A model generated the notes under the pieces. That model was not told where the DNA came from, did not search any database, and saw only the letters and a program-made list of their open reading frames with translations. Positions 1 through 5,415 of a stretch of DNA of 5,608 nt are shown here, in pieces (position 1 is the stretch's first letter; the number at the start of each line of letters is the position of its first letter). The DNA is taken from positions 1 to 5,608 of the forward strand of contig JAFSHJ010000282.1 in the NCBI GenBank assembly GCA_017440425.1, written 5' to 3'. This DNA comes from Oscillospiraceae bacterium (GTDB taxonomy: Bacteria; Bacillota; Clostridia; Oscillospirales; Ruminococcaceae). The position numbers were made by a program, and so were the translations under genes.

Positions 1-1
1 C

Positions 2-493
2 AAGCTTGCCGCTCCCGCAAAGGCAAACAAGAAGGATGCTATGGACATGAAGAAGGTTGCAGGCGGTCTGCTTGTTCAGCAGCTTGACACCGAGCTCATG
101 GATGAGGACAAGCTGACAGTTGTCACCGACCGTGCTCCCACAGCTGAAGAGATGGACAACCTGAAGTTTGTCTGGAGAGTTGTTAAACACGTTAAATCCA
201 ACGGCATTGCCCTTGCAAAGGACAACATGACCGTAGGCATCGGCCCCGGACAGACCAACCGCATCACCGCTCTTGAGCTTGCAGTTAAATATGCAGGCGA
301 CCGCGTAAACGGCTCCGTAATGGGCTCCGACGCATTCTTCCCCTTCGGCGATTGCGTTGAGTGCGCTCATCAGAACGGCATCACCGCCATCATCCAGCCC
401 GGCGGCTCCGTTCGCGATCAGGAGAGCATTGACCTCTGCAACAAATACGGCATTGCTATGGTATTCACCGGCATGCGTCACTTCAAACACTGA
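2..493 (+). CDS. purH: PurH, 3' part: AICAR transformylase domain (5' end outside window)
   Basis: The frame is open from the window edge and gives 163 C-terminal residues. It encodes the end of the AICAR formyltransferase domain, which transfers a formyl group from 10-formyl-tetrahydrofolate to AICAR late in cytoplasmic de novo IMP synthesis. Recognisable family blocks are WRVVKHVKSNGI, GIGPGQTNRI, the GSVMGSDAFFPF block, ITAIIQPGGSVRD, and the characteristic C-terminus MVFTGMRHFKH just before the TGA. Most of the protein, including the N-terminal IMP cyclohydrolase part of a normal ~510-residue PurH, lies upstream. The window therefore cannot show whether this is a bifunctional PurH or a stand-alone transformylase. 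An internal ATG at 41 is not the true start, because the coding pattern continues upstream of it. purD follows after 36 bp, as expected for a pur operon. Confidence 0.95.
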   Translation, partial: KLAAPAKANKKDAMDMKKVAGGLLVQQLDTELMDEDKLTVVTDRAPTAEEMDNLKFVWRVVKHVKSNGIALAKDNMTVGIGPGQTNRITALELAVKYAGDRVNGSVMGSDAFFPFGDCVECAHQNGITAIIQPGGSVRDQESIDLCNKYGIAMVFTGMRHFKH

Positions 494-529
494 TTTTAAT
501 AAAATTACTGCTTCGGAGGAAGAATATAT

Positions 530-1807
530 ATGAAGGTTCTTGTAGTAGGCTCCGGCGGACGTGAACACGCACTTATCCGCAGCCTTAAACGCAGTCCCAA
601 GATCACAGAGCTCTTCTGTGCTCCCGGAAACGCAGGTATCGCCTGCGATGCCACCTGCCTCCCCGTAAAAGCCACCGATGTTGACGCTATGGTTAAATGC
701 GCCAAGGAAAACAACATCGATTTTGCTGTTGTCGCCCCCGATGATCCTCTGGTCCTCGGCATGGTGGACAAGATGGAGAGCGAGGGAATTCCCTGCTTCG
801 GTCCCAGAGCCAATGCCGCTATTATTGAAGGCAGCAAGGTTTTCTCCAAATCTCTTATGAAAAAATACGGCATCCCCACAGCGGATTATGCCGTTTTCGA
901 TGATCCCGCAGATGCTCTTAACTACATCAGATCCAAGGGCAGCTATCCCGCAGTTGTCAAGGCTGACGGTCTTGCTCTTGGCAAGGGAGTTGTTATTGCT
1001 CAGGATGAGGCTGAAGCCGCAGATGCTCTCCACTCCATTATGGAGGACAAGATCTTCGGTGCCAGCGGCAACAATGTTGTGGTTGAGGAGTTCCTCACCG
1101 GTCCCGAAGTTTCCGTGCTTGCTTTCACAGACGGCAAAGCTATCGTTCCCATGGTCTCCTCCATGGACCACAAGCGTGCACTGGACGGCAATCAGGGTCT
1201 TAACACCGGCGGTATGGGCACCATTGCTCCCAACCCCTTCTATACCGATGCTGTTGCAGCTGAGTGCATGGAAAAGATCTTCCGTCCCACAGTTAATGCA
1301 ATGTGCAAAGAGGGACGTCCCTTCAAGGGCTGCCTCTATTTCGGTCTTATGCTCACACCCAACGGTCCCAAGGTAATTGAATACAACTGCCGTTTCGGCG
1401 ATCCCGAAACTCAGGTAGTGCTCCCGCTGCTGGACACCGATCTGTTTGAGATCATGCAGGCTGTCAGCGAAGAGCGCCTCGGCGAGCTGGAGGTCAAATG
1501 GAAGAAGGGCGCCGCATCCTGCGTTATCGTTGCAAGCGGCGGCTATCCCCAGAGCTACAAGAAGGGCTATCCCATCTCCGGACTCAACGAAGGCGGTCAG
1601 CGAGAGGATGCTGAAATTTTCCACGCAGGCACAGCCTTTGCGGACGGCAGTTTTACGACCGCAGGCGGACGCGTTCTCGGCGTGACCTGCATTGCCGAAA
1701 CTCTGCCCAAGGCTTTGGAAAAATCCTACGCTGCGGTTGAGAAGATCAGCTTCACCGATATCCACTACCGTCACGATATCGGTAAAACTGCTGTTGAGCA
1801 GCTTTAA
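530..1807 (+). CDS. purD: Phosphoribosylamine-glycine ligase (GAR synthetase)
   Basis: This 425-residue ATP-grasp ligase is full length for PurD. It joins phosphoribosylamine and glycine with ATP to make GAR, the second step of de novo purine synthesis. The N-terminal Rossmann-like domain opens with MKVLVVGSGGREHAL (1-15). The ATP-grasp region has KADGLALGKGVVIA (144-157), GPEVSVLAFTDG (191-202), DHKRALDGNQGLNTGGMG (213-230, the PurD signature) and EYNCRFGDPETQ (284-295, metal and ATP site). The C-terminal domain ends near 425 with FTDIHYRHDIG. The start is set by a strong SD, GGAGGAAG at 515-522, seven bases before the ATG, and by the canonical N-terminus. It sits 36 bp after purH and is surely co-transcribed with it. 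No terminator hairpin is visible after the TAA, so some transcripts may run on into rsmD. Nothing in the sequence looks inactivated. Confidence 0.98.
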   Translation: MKVLVVGSGGREHALIRSLKRSPKITELFCAPGNAGIACDATCLPVKATDVDAMVKCAKENNIDFAVVAPDDPLVLGMVDKMESEGIPCFGPRANAAIIEGSKVFSKSLMKKYGIPTADYAVFDDPADALNYIRSKGSYPAVVKADGLALGKGVVIAQDEAEAADALHSIMEDKIFGASGNNVVVEEFLTGPEVSVLAFTDGKAIVPMVSSMDHKRALDGNQGLNTGGMGTIAPNPFYTDAVAAECMEKIFRPTVNAMCKEGRPFKGCLYFGLMLTPNGPKVIEYNCRFGDPETQVVLPLLDTDLFEIMQAVSEERLGELEVKWKKGAASCVIVASGGYPQSYKKGYPISGLNEGGQREDAEIFHAGTAFADGSFTTAGGRVLGVTCIAETLPKALEKSYAAVEKISFTDIHYRHDIGKTAVEQL

Positions 1808-1827
1808 TTTCCATATTTTTGCAAATA

Positions 1828-1859
1828 TTGACAAAATCTCTGAAATAGGATAATATAAT
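1828..1859 (+). promoter_or_regulatory. Predicted sigma-A promoter immediately upstream of rsmD
   Basis: A consensus -35 TTGACA lies at 1828-1833. The AT-rich -10 zone holds two overlapping candidates: TAATAT at 1851-1856 (17-nt spacer, four of six consensus bases) and TATAAT at 1854-1859 (perfect hexamer, 20-nt spacer). Either places the transcription start at about 1862-1867, on or within a few bases of the rsmD ATG at 1866. The promoter would drive rsmD, coaD and the coiled-coil gene independently of the purine operon. It is inferred from sequence only. Confidence 0.6.
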
Positions 1860-1865
1860 TGTATT

Positions 1866-2411
1866 ATGAGAGTTATTACTGGTACTGCAAGAGGACGGCG
1901 TCTTGAAACGCCGGAGGGACTTGAGACCCGTCCCACTTCCGGAAAGGCAAAGGAAGCTATCTTTTCCGCAATTCAGTTTGAGCTTGAACAGGCCACCGTG
2001 CTGGATCTTTTTGCCGGCTCGGGTCAGCTTGGCATTGAAGCGCTGAGCCGCGGTGCAAGACTTGCCGTTTTTGTTGAGAGCGGCGCAGAAGCTCACAGCA
2101 TTATTTTGCGAAACCTCAACAACACAGGTCTTATGAAATCCTCCCGCGTTGCGAGAATGGATGCTATTGCCTATTTGAAAAACGCCCGCGACAAATTCGA
2201 TATCATCTTCCTCGATCCACCTTATGACACAGATCTGGCTGAAACAGCTCTTCCGCTGTGCGCCGATATTGCAACCACTGCAGGTGTTATAATCTGTGAG
2301 ACCGAGAAGAGAACCGAGCTCCCCGAAACTGTGGGAGAATTTGTCCGCACAAAAGAGTATATCTTCGGTATTGCCAAGCTCAGTATGTACCGTCGCCTTG
2401 AAAACGATTGA
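1866..2411 (+). CDS. rsmD: 16S rRNA (guanine(966)-N(2))-methyltransferase RsmD
   Basis: This 181-residue protein matches the usual RsmD length (~180-200). It is a class I SAM-dependent methyltransferase that modifies G966 (E. coli numbering) of 16S rRNA during 30S assembly. Visible motifs are the N-terminal MRVITGTARGRRL (1-13), RPTSGKAKEAIFSAI (22-36, family motif after the N-terminal strand), the SAM-binding loop DLFAGSGQLGIEA (47-59), VES at 70-72 at the end of strand 2, and the catalytic DPPY (117-120). The start is fixed by the canonical N-terminus. It is odd in having no SD at normal spacing: the nearest is AGGA at 1847-1850, 15 bases away. A promoter overlaps the short gap, so a leaderless message is likely (see findings). 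The neighbouring coaD, 53 bp downstream, is a common partner of rsmD in bacteria. Confidence 0.95.
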   Translation: MRVITGTARGRRLETPEGLETRPTSGKAKEAIFSAIQFELEQATVLDLFAGSGQLGIEALSRGARLAVFVESGAEAHSIILRNLNNTGLMKSSRVARMDAIAYLKNARDKFDIIFLDPPYDTDLAETALPLCADIATTAGVIICETEKRTELPETVGEFVRTKEYIFGIAKLSMYRRLEND

Positions 2412-2418
2412 CACCAGA

Positions 2419-2464
2419 AAGGGATCAGCCGGAAGTTTCGGCTTTCGGCTGATTTGTAATCCAA
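2419..2464 (+). promoter_or_regulatory. Hairpin between an SD-like AAGGG and the coaD start
   Basis: The only purine-rich SD-like stretch before coaD is AAGGG at 2419-2423, 41 bases from the ATG, which is too far to work linearly. Directly after it comes a 12-bp stem, 2424-2435 (ATCAGCCGGAAG) with 2442-2453 (CTTTCGGCTGAT). It has one G-U pair and a six-base loop TTTCGG. Folding removes 30 bases and leaves 11 (2454-2464) between AAGGG and the ATG, a workable spacing. The tract after the stem (TTGTAAT) is too poor in T for a convincing terminator. The role is inferred; the pairing is directly visible. Confidence 0.5.
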
Positions 2465-2944
2465 ATGAGAACTGCCATTTGCCCGGGAAGCTTTGACCCG
2501 GTCACACTCGGACACCTTGATATAATTAAACGCACAGCTCGCCTTTTTGACAAAGTTGTGGTGCTGGTTGTTATCAACACGGCCAAAACCCCCTCTTTCT
2601 CCGCTGAAGAGCGTGCTGAAATGCTGCGCACCGTTACAAAAGATCTCCCCAATGTCAGCGTTGATGTTTACGACGGTCTTTTGGTCAACTATGTCAAGCA
2701 GCACGAGAACAGCGTTATAGTCAAAGGTCTTCGCGCTATGACCGACTTTGAATATGAATTCCAGATGGCGCTCATGAACCGCCAGATGCTGGGCACCACC
2801 GACACACTCTTTTTGACCACCAGCGCAGAATACCTCTATCTCAGTTCCAGCGCCGTTAAGCAGATCGCTTCTTTCGGCGGCGATTTCTCCCGTTTCGTTC
2901 CCGCTGAGATCCATGACAAGATCCGCGACAGACTTTGCAAATAA
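2465..2944 (+). CDS. coaD: Phosphopantetheine adenylyltransferase
   Basis: This 159-residue nucleotidyltransferase is full length for CoaD (~160). It transfers AMP from ATP to 4'-phosphopantetheine to give dephospho-CoA, the penultimate step of coenzyme A synthesis, in the cytoplasm. It begins AICPGSFDPVTLGHLDII, which includes the TxGH signature (14-17) of the nucleotidyltransferase superfamily. KGLRAMTDFEYEFQMALMN (87-105) covers the substrate-binding arginine and the conserved helix. YLYLSSSAVKQIASFGGD (123-140) is the ISSS-type motif, and the protein ends soon after FVPAEIHDKI. The start follows the family N-terminus. No SD lies within 15 bases of it, unlike the other genes here apart from rsmD; a hairpin upstream may solve this. 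It lies between rsmD (53 bp) and the coiled-coil gene (47 bp) on the same strand, and is probably co-transcribed with both. Confidence 0.97.
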   Translation: MRTAICPGSFDPVTLGHLDIIKRTARLFDKVVVLVVINTAKTPSFSAEERAEMLRTVTKDLPNVSVDVYDGLLVNYVKQHENSVIVKGLRAMTDFEYEFQMALMNRQMLGTTDTLFLTTSAEYLYLSSSAVKQIASFGGDFSRFVPAEIHDKIRDRLCK

Positions 2945-2991
2945 GCGCATTATTAAATTTTACATAAAATTATTGTAAGGGGCAGGAAATT

Positions 2992-3441
2992 ATGAATATC
3001 GAAGAAATTCTTGATACTTTGGACGAACTTTTAGACAAATCTTGGGGCCTGCCGCTTTCAGGCGGTCGCTGCGTTGTGGATGCTGAACGCGTAAGAGAGC
3101 TTTTGGATGATATCCGTCTCAATATGCCCACAGAGATCCGTCAGGCCAAGGCCATTGTTGCCGACAGAGCCGAAATCATCGCCATTGCCAAGCGTGAAGC
3201 GGAGACCATTATCCACCGCGCCGAAGAACGTGCAAAAACTTTGGTTTCCGAGCAGGAGATCGTCAAACAGTCCCAGGAGAAAGCTGCTGACATCATCGCC
3301 AACGCTCAGAGCAAATCCAAAGAGATGCGCTATGCCGCCAGCGAGTTCGCAGACAGCCTCCTCAAATCCACCGAGCAGTCCCTCAGCGACTCTCTCGCCA
3401 ATGTTAAGACTACCAGACAGGCTCTTCACCAGAGCAAATAA
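2992..3441 (+). CDS. Coiled-coil protein of unknown function, coaD neighbour
   Basis: This is a 149-residue soluble protein with no signal peptide or membrane segment. The N-terminus is short and acidic (MNIEEILDTLDELLDKSW), followed by LPLSGGRCVVDAERVRELLD (20-39). From about 45 to 145 it is almost continuous alanine, glutamate, lysine and arginine helix of coiled-coil type, such as AKREAETIIHRAEERAKTLV (66-85). I recognise the pattern as a Clostridia family often labelled 'ATPase' or ATP-synthase subunit B/E-like because of the helix. It has no Walker motif, and I see no basis for an enzymatic role. It could be a scaffold or a DivIVA-like cell-envelope protein; that is a guess. The SD region is AAGGGGCAGGA (2977-2987) before the ATG at 2992. 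A strong terminator follows, so this is the last gene of the rsmD-coaD unit. Confidence 0.85.
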   Translation: MNIEEILDTLDELLDKSWGLPLSGGRCVVDAERVRELLDDIRLNMPTEIRQAKAIVADRAEIIAIAKREAETIIHRAEERAKTLVSEQEIVKQSQEKAADIIANAQSKSKEMRYAASEFADSLLKSTEQSLSDSLANVKTTRQALHQSK

Positions 3442-3456
3442 TTTTTACCGTTTCAC

Positions 3457-3493
3457 CCATAGCATACAACTCCCTTGTGTGCTATGGTTTTTT
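3457..3493 (+). terminator. Rho-independent terminator after the coiled-coil gene
   Basis: An 11-bp stem, CCATAGCATAC (3457-3467) with GTGTGCTATGG (3477-3487), contains one G-U wobble and closes a nine-base loop (AACTCCCTT). Six T residues follow directly (3488-3493). It lies 15 bp after the stop codon and ends the rsmD-coaD-coiled-coil transcript. Confidence 0.92.
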
Positions 3494-3517
3494 CTTGCTG
3501 TTTTGCGGATCCCTTCT

Positions 3518-3631
3518 GCCCCGCCGCCCCAACACGCGAAGGGAGCCCCACGGCCGAGCCGTGGGCAGCGTTCACCTGGAACGCTGTAGTCGCGCAGCGA
3601 CAGCTCCCTTCACGTGTTGGGGCGGCGGGGC
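3518..3631. repeat. Cloverleaf palindromic element 1: long outer stem with three inner hairpins
   Basis: A 114-bp GC-rich element fills the middle of the 366-bp gap between 3441 and 3808. The arms 3518-3546 and 3603-3631 are inverted copies that pair at 28 of 29 positions; the one mismatch is C3537 against A3612. Between them lie three hairpins. A is CCCACGGC/GCCGTGGG (3547-3554/3558-3565, loop CGA). B is CAGCGTTC/GAACGCTG (3566-3573/3579-3586, loop ACCTG). C is GTCGC/GCGAC (3589-3593/3597-3601, loop GCA), with a TA linker at 3587-3588. Short open frames across it are by-products of the GC-rich palindrome. It has no transposase and no obvious target-site duplication. It is probably an interspersed non-coding repeat, MITE-like or REP-like, but copy number cannot be seen from one window. 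Confidence 0.85.
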
Positions 3632-3735
3632 CGGCTGCAATCGAAAAACATACCGACTGCACCATATGGTTGATTAAGACTTTTTAATTTTCTGCTGATT
3701 GTTGAACTGTTTTGCTTTTCTTAACCCTAAAAATG

Positions 3736-3744
3736 TGGTATAAT
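3736..3744 (+). promoter_or_regulatory. Extended -10 promoter of the DUF4364-like/HD operon
   Basis: TGGTATAAT at 3736-3744 is a perfect extended -10 (TGn followed by TATAAT). The corresponding -35 (TTTTCT around 3716-3721, 17-nt spacer) is weak, which suits an extended -10 promoter. The predicted start is about 3751, giving a leader of roughly 57 bases before the ATG at 3808. Confidence 0.7.
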
Positions 3745-3750
3745 GATATT

Positions 3751-3768
3751 GGACGGAAGCTGCTGTCC
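3751..3768 (+). promoter_or_regulatory. Predicted 5'-terminal hairpin of the DUF4364-like mRNA
   Basis: GGACGG (3751-3756) pairs with CTGTCC (3763-3768), including one G-U, around a six-base loop (AAGCTG). It begins almost exactly at the start site predicted from the -10 box, so the transcript would start with this stem. 5'-terminal stems are known to slow 5'-end-dependent RNA decay in Firmicutes; that role here is inferred. Confidence 0.45.
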
Positions 3769-3807
3769 GATTTTATATGCAATTAATTATCCTTTGAGGG
3801 TGATATT

Positions 3808-4476
3808 ATGAACAATTCAGTAGTAAAATCCGGCGTTGCCCCCGGCGGTCCCGATTTTGATTTTGAAGTCAAACTGCTCATCTGCTGGGTACTTGCAAAA
3901 GTCTCCAAGCCGATGACCGTAGAAAATATGATAGAGGCTCTTGTGGGCGACCAGTTTGTAAACTACTTTGAATTCACCGGTACTGTTGCCGACCTTATAG
4001 TTGAAGGACAGCTTGTTGAGGTGGAAAAGGACAAGCTTTTCCGCAATCTTCAGCCGAAGCTCAGCTTTTTCTCTCCCACGGCACCCTATGCCGCAAGACG
4101 CACCGGCTATTACGTCCTCTCTGCCGAAAGCAGAAAAAACGTGTTGCTTCTTGAACACACACTTCCCCTCTCTCTGCGTGAAAAGGCTTTTGCCTCTGCC
4201 AATGCAGTTATAACGAAAGCCAGCCGTGAATATGGAAACAGCGCCTCTATCCGCCAAAGCGGAGATGCCTGGAGTGTGGATATTTCGGTGAATGATGTAG
4301 GTTCTGAGCTGCTGCATCTCTCCATGTATGCACCGTCGCCGGAAATTGCATCTTTTATGAAAGAAAACTTTTTGAACGATCCCGTGCTTTTCTATAAAGG
4401 CGTCATCGCCCTGCTCAGCGGCGATATGAATCAGGTTAAATCACTTGAGCCTACCCCCGACGAAAACTATTACTGA
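3808..4476 (+). CDS. DUF4364-like predicted winged-helix protein
   Basis: This 222-residue protein has unknown function. Residues 18-70 (FEVKLLICWVLAKVSKPMTV, then MIEAL, VNYFEF, ADLIVEGQLVE) fit the N-terminal helix-turn-helix of the DUF4364 family, common in Clostridia and thought to be a DNA-binding winged helix. A YYVLSAESRKNVLLLEHTLP stretch (101-120) matches the usual Tyr-x-Leu-Thr-type wing and following helix. The C-terminal half (145-200) alternates strands and helices. Residues 71-98 look longer than I expect for the family. No membrane segment or signal peptide is seen. The SD GAGGGTGAT (3796-3804) fixes the start three bases later. It is first in an operon with the HD gene, 36 bp downstream, and has its own extended -10 promoter. 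The family call rests on recalled pattern, not on a search. Confidence 0.75.
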   Translation: MNNSVVKSGVAPGGPDFDFEVKLLICWVLAKVSKPMTVENMIEALVGDQFVNYFEFTGTVADLIVEGQLVEVEKDKLFRNLQPKLSFFSPTAPYAARRTGYYVLSAESRKNVLLLEHTLPLSLREKAFASANAVITKASREYGNSASIRQSGDAWSVDISVNDVGSELLHLSMYAPSPEIASFMKENFLNDPVLFYKGVIALLSGDMNQVKSLEPTPDENYY

Positions 4477-4512
4477 TACCTTTCCACGGTATTCCAAACA
4501 AGGTGAAACTCT

Positions 4513-5172
4513 ATGATCACATTAAAACAAGTTAAAGAAAACCCTGCCATAAAAACCTATATTGCCTATGCGGACAACGTGCTCGTTCAGCTTGGCTACA
4601 CCGAGCACCGCTTCATCCACATTAACCGCGTGGCATCCGTTGCAAAATACATTCTTGAATCGCTGGGATACAGTGAGCGCGAAATAGAGCTTGCGCAAAT
4701 TGCCGGATATCTCCACGATATCGGCAACCTGATCAACCGCATTGAACATGCACAGAGCGGTGCCGCTATGGCATTCTGTCTGCTCAACGATATGGGCGCC
4801 GACCCGGAAGATATCGCCACCATCTGCACCGCCATCGGCAACCACGACGAATCCACCGCCGTTGCTGTCTCCCCCGTTGCTGCTGCGCTCATCATTGCAG
4901 ACAAGGCTGATATGCGCAGAAGCCGTGTCCGTGATGTGGATACCCCGGAATTTGATATCCACGACCGCGTAAATTACTCTGTTACAAATTCTATGGTCAC
5001 CGTCAGCGAGGATCGCTCGGTCATCTCTTTAGACCTCGAGATCGATACCTCCTACTGTCCCATTATGGATTATTTTGAGATCTTCCTCTCCCGCATGACC
5101 CTCTGCCGCAAGGCCGCAGAAAAGCTGGGAGCCACCTTCCAGCTCACCATCAACAACCAGCGCATTGTATAA
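4513..5172 (+). CDS. HD-domain metal-dependent phosphohydrolase
   Basis: This 219-residue soluble protein is of the HD superfamily, whose members hydrolyse phosphate esters or nucleotides using bound divalent metal. Candidate metal ligands are H36 (in FIHINRVASVAKYI), the defining H68-D69 in YLHDIGN, H79 (EHAQSGA) and H111 (IGNHDES) as further histidines, and D130 in IADKADMRRSR (128-138). All HD signature residues are present, so it should be active, but the substrate cannot be read from sequence. Residues 150-219 form a strand-rich tail (VSEDRSVISLDLEI, then a helix) that may be a dimerisation or regulatory part. The SD AAGGTGA (4500-4506) lies six bases before the ATG. The gene is downstream of the DUF4364-like gene and shares its promoter. 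A strong terminator follows, so this is a two-gene operon. Confidence 0.9.
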   Translation: MITLKQVKENPAIKTYIAYADNVLVQLGYTEHRFIHINRVASVAKYILESLGYSEREIELAQIAGYLHDIGNLINRIEHAQSGAAMAFCLLNDMGADPEDIATICTAIGNHDESTAVAVSPVAAALIIADKADMRRSRVRDVDTPEFDIHDRVNYSVTNSMVTVSEDRSVISLDLEIDTSYCPIMDYFEIFLSRMTLCRKAAEKLGATFQLTINNQRIV

Positions 5173-5186
5173 CTTCAATTGCATTC

Positions 5187-5228
5187 AGTCCGCAACGATC
5201 GGAAATTGCTGCGGATTTTTTGTTTTTT
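5187..5228 (+). terminator. Rho-independent terminator after the HD gene
   Basis: TCCGCA (5189-5194) pairs with TGCGGA (5210-5215). After one A-C mismatch, CGAT (5196-5199) pairs with ATTG (5205-5208), leaving a CGGAA loop. The stem is followed by TTTTTTGTTTTTT (5216-5228), a very strong U tract. It starts 15 bases after the stop codon and ends the DUF4364-like/HD operon. Confidence 0.92.
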
Positions 5229-5310
5229 AAACTGCAAGTCTGTTACCTCTGCACTTATTTGGCATTTTCGGCAGCCGTGAAGCCTCGCTTTTACATAAGC
5301 ACTCTCCGCA

Positions 5311-5338
5311 TAGGCGCACAAACCTGTTTGTGCGCCTA
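5311..5338. repeat. Perfect 13-bp inverted repeat abutting cloverleaf element 2
   Basis: TAGGCGCACAAAC (5311-5323) and GTTTGTGCGCCTA (5326-5338) are exact inverted copies separated only by CT. It ends directly where the outer stem of the next element starts (5339), so it may be part of the same repeat. No T tract follows, so it is not an ordinary terminator. Confidence 0.8.
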
Positions 5339-5415
5339 CCCCCGCCTCCGCCTCGCATAGCGAGGCTACTCCACCTTCGGTGGAGCCGCCGACTCTGTCG
5401 GCGGGGAGGCGGGGG
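5339..5415. repeat. Cloverleaf palindromic element 2: outer stem with three triloop hairpins
   Basis: An 11-bp perfect outer stem, CCCCCGCCTCC (5339-5349) with GGAGGCGGGGG (5405-5415), encloses three hairpins, each with a three-base loop. A is GCCTCGC/GCGAGGC (5350-5356/5360-5366, loop ATA). B is CTCCACC/GGTGGAG (5369-5375/5379-5385, loop TTC). C is CCGCCGAC/GTCGGCGG (5386-5393/5397-5404, loop TCT). The only unpaired linker is TA at 5367-5368. The plan matches element 1 read on its opposite strand. It lies in the 411-bp gap 5173-5583, between a terminator and the next promoter. An alternative hairpin GGGATG/CATCCC (5413-5418/5425-5430) overlaps its right arm. No protein-coding signal is seen. 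Confidence 0.85.

Noticed and set aside
505..1376. Open frames overlapping purD on both strands (505-879 minus, 888-1376 plus)
   Set aside because: purD is continuous and complete here. The alternative translations are low-complexity and lack any family signature.
1813..1828. ATATTT/AAATAT stem after purD as a terminator
   Set aside because: Six AT pairs only, no T tract after it, and it runs into the -35 of the rsmD promoter.
2424..2460. Hairpin after rsmD as an intrinsic terminator
   Set aside because: The stem is good, but the following TTGTAAT is not a U tract, and coaD follows at once. Weak attenuation cannot be excluded.
2408..2460. TTGACA at 2408-2413 as a coaD promoter
   Set aside because: No -10 at 15-19 nt spacing; that region is the hairpin stem. 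TGTAAT at 2455-2460 is too far away.
1752..2950. Long minus-strand open frames opposite rsmD and coaD (220 and 242 codons)
   Set aside because: They lie opposite clearly recognised genes, their translations are cysteine- and serine-rich without known motifs, and no good SD or promoter was seen. They are shadows of plus-strand codon bias.
2935..2970. TTGCAA with TAAAAT as a promoter for the coiled-coil gene
   Set aside because: The spacer is 24 nt, outside the functional range.
3518..3631. Element 1 as a tRNA or tmRNA-like gene because of its cloverleaf shape
   Set aside because: The outer stem is 28 bp, there is no TTCRA T-loop motif, no CCA end and no 7-bp acceptor geometry. The same is true of element 2.
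3661..3670. Perfect palindrome ACCATATGGT as an operator
   Set aside because: A 10-bp palindrome about 65 bp upstream of the -10 box, with no second copy, is easily found by chance.
3453..3687. Small open frames across cloverleaf element 1 (about 66-70 codons, both strands)
   Set aside because: They are produced by a GC-rich palindrome that is stop-free in several frames. They have no SD, and one crosses the terminator.
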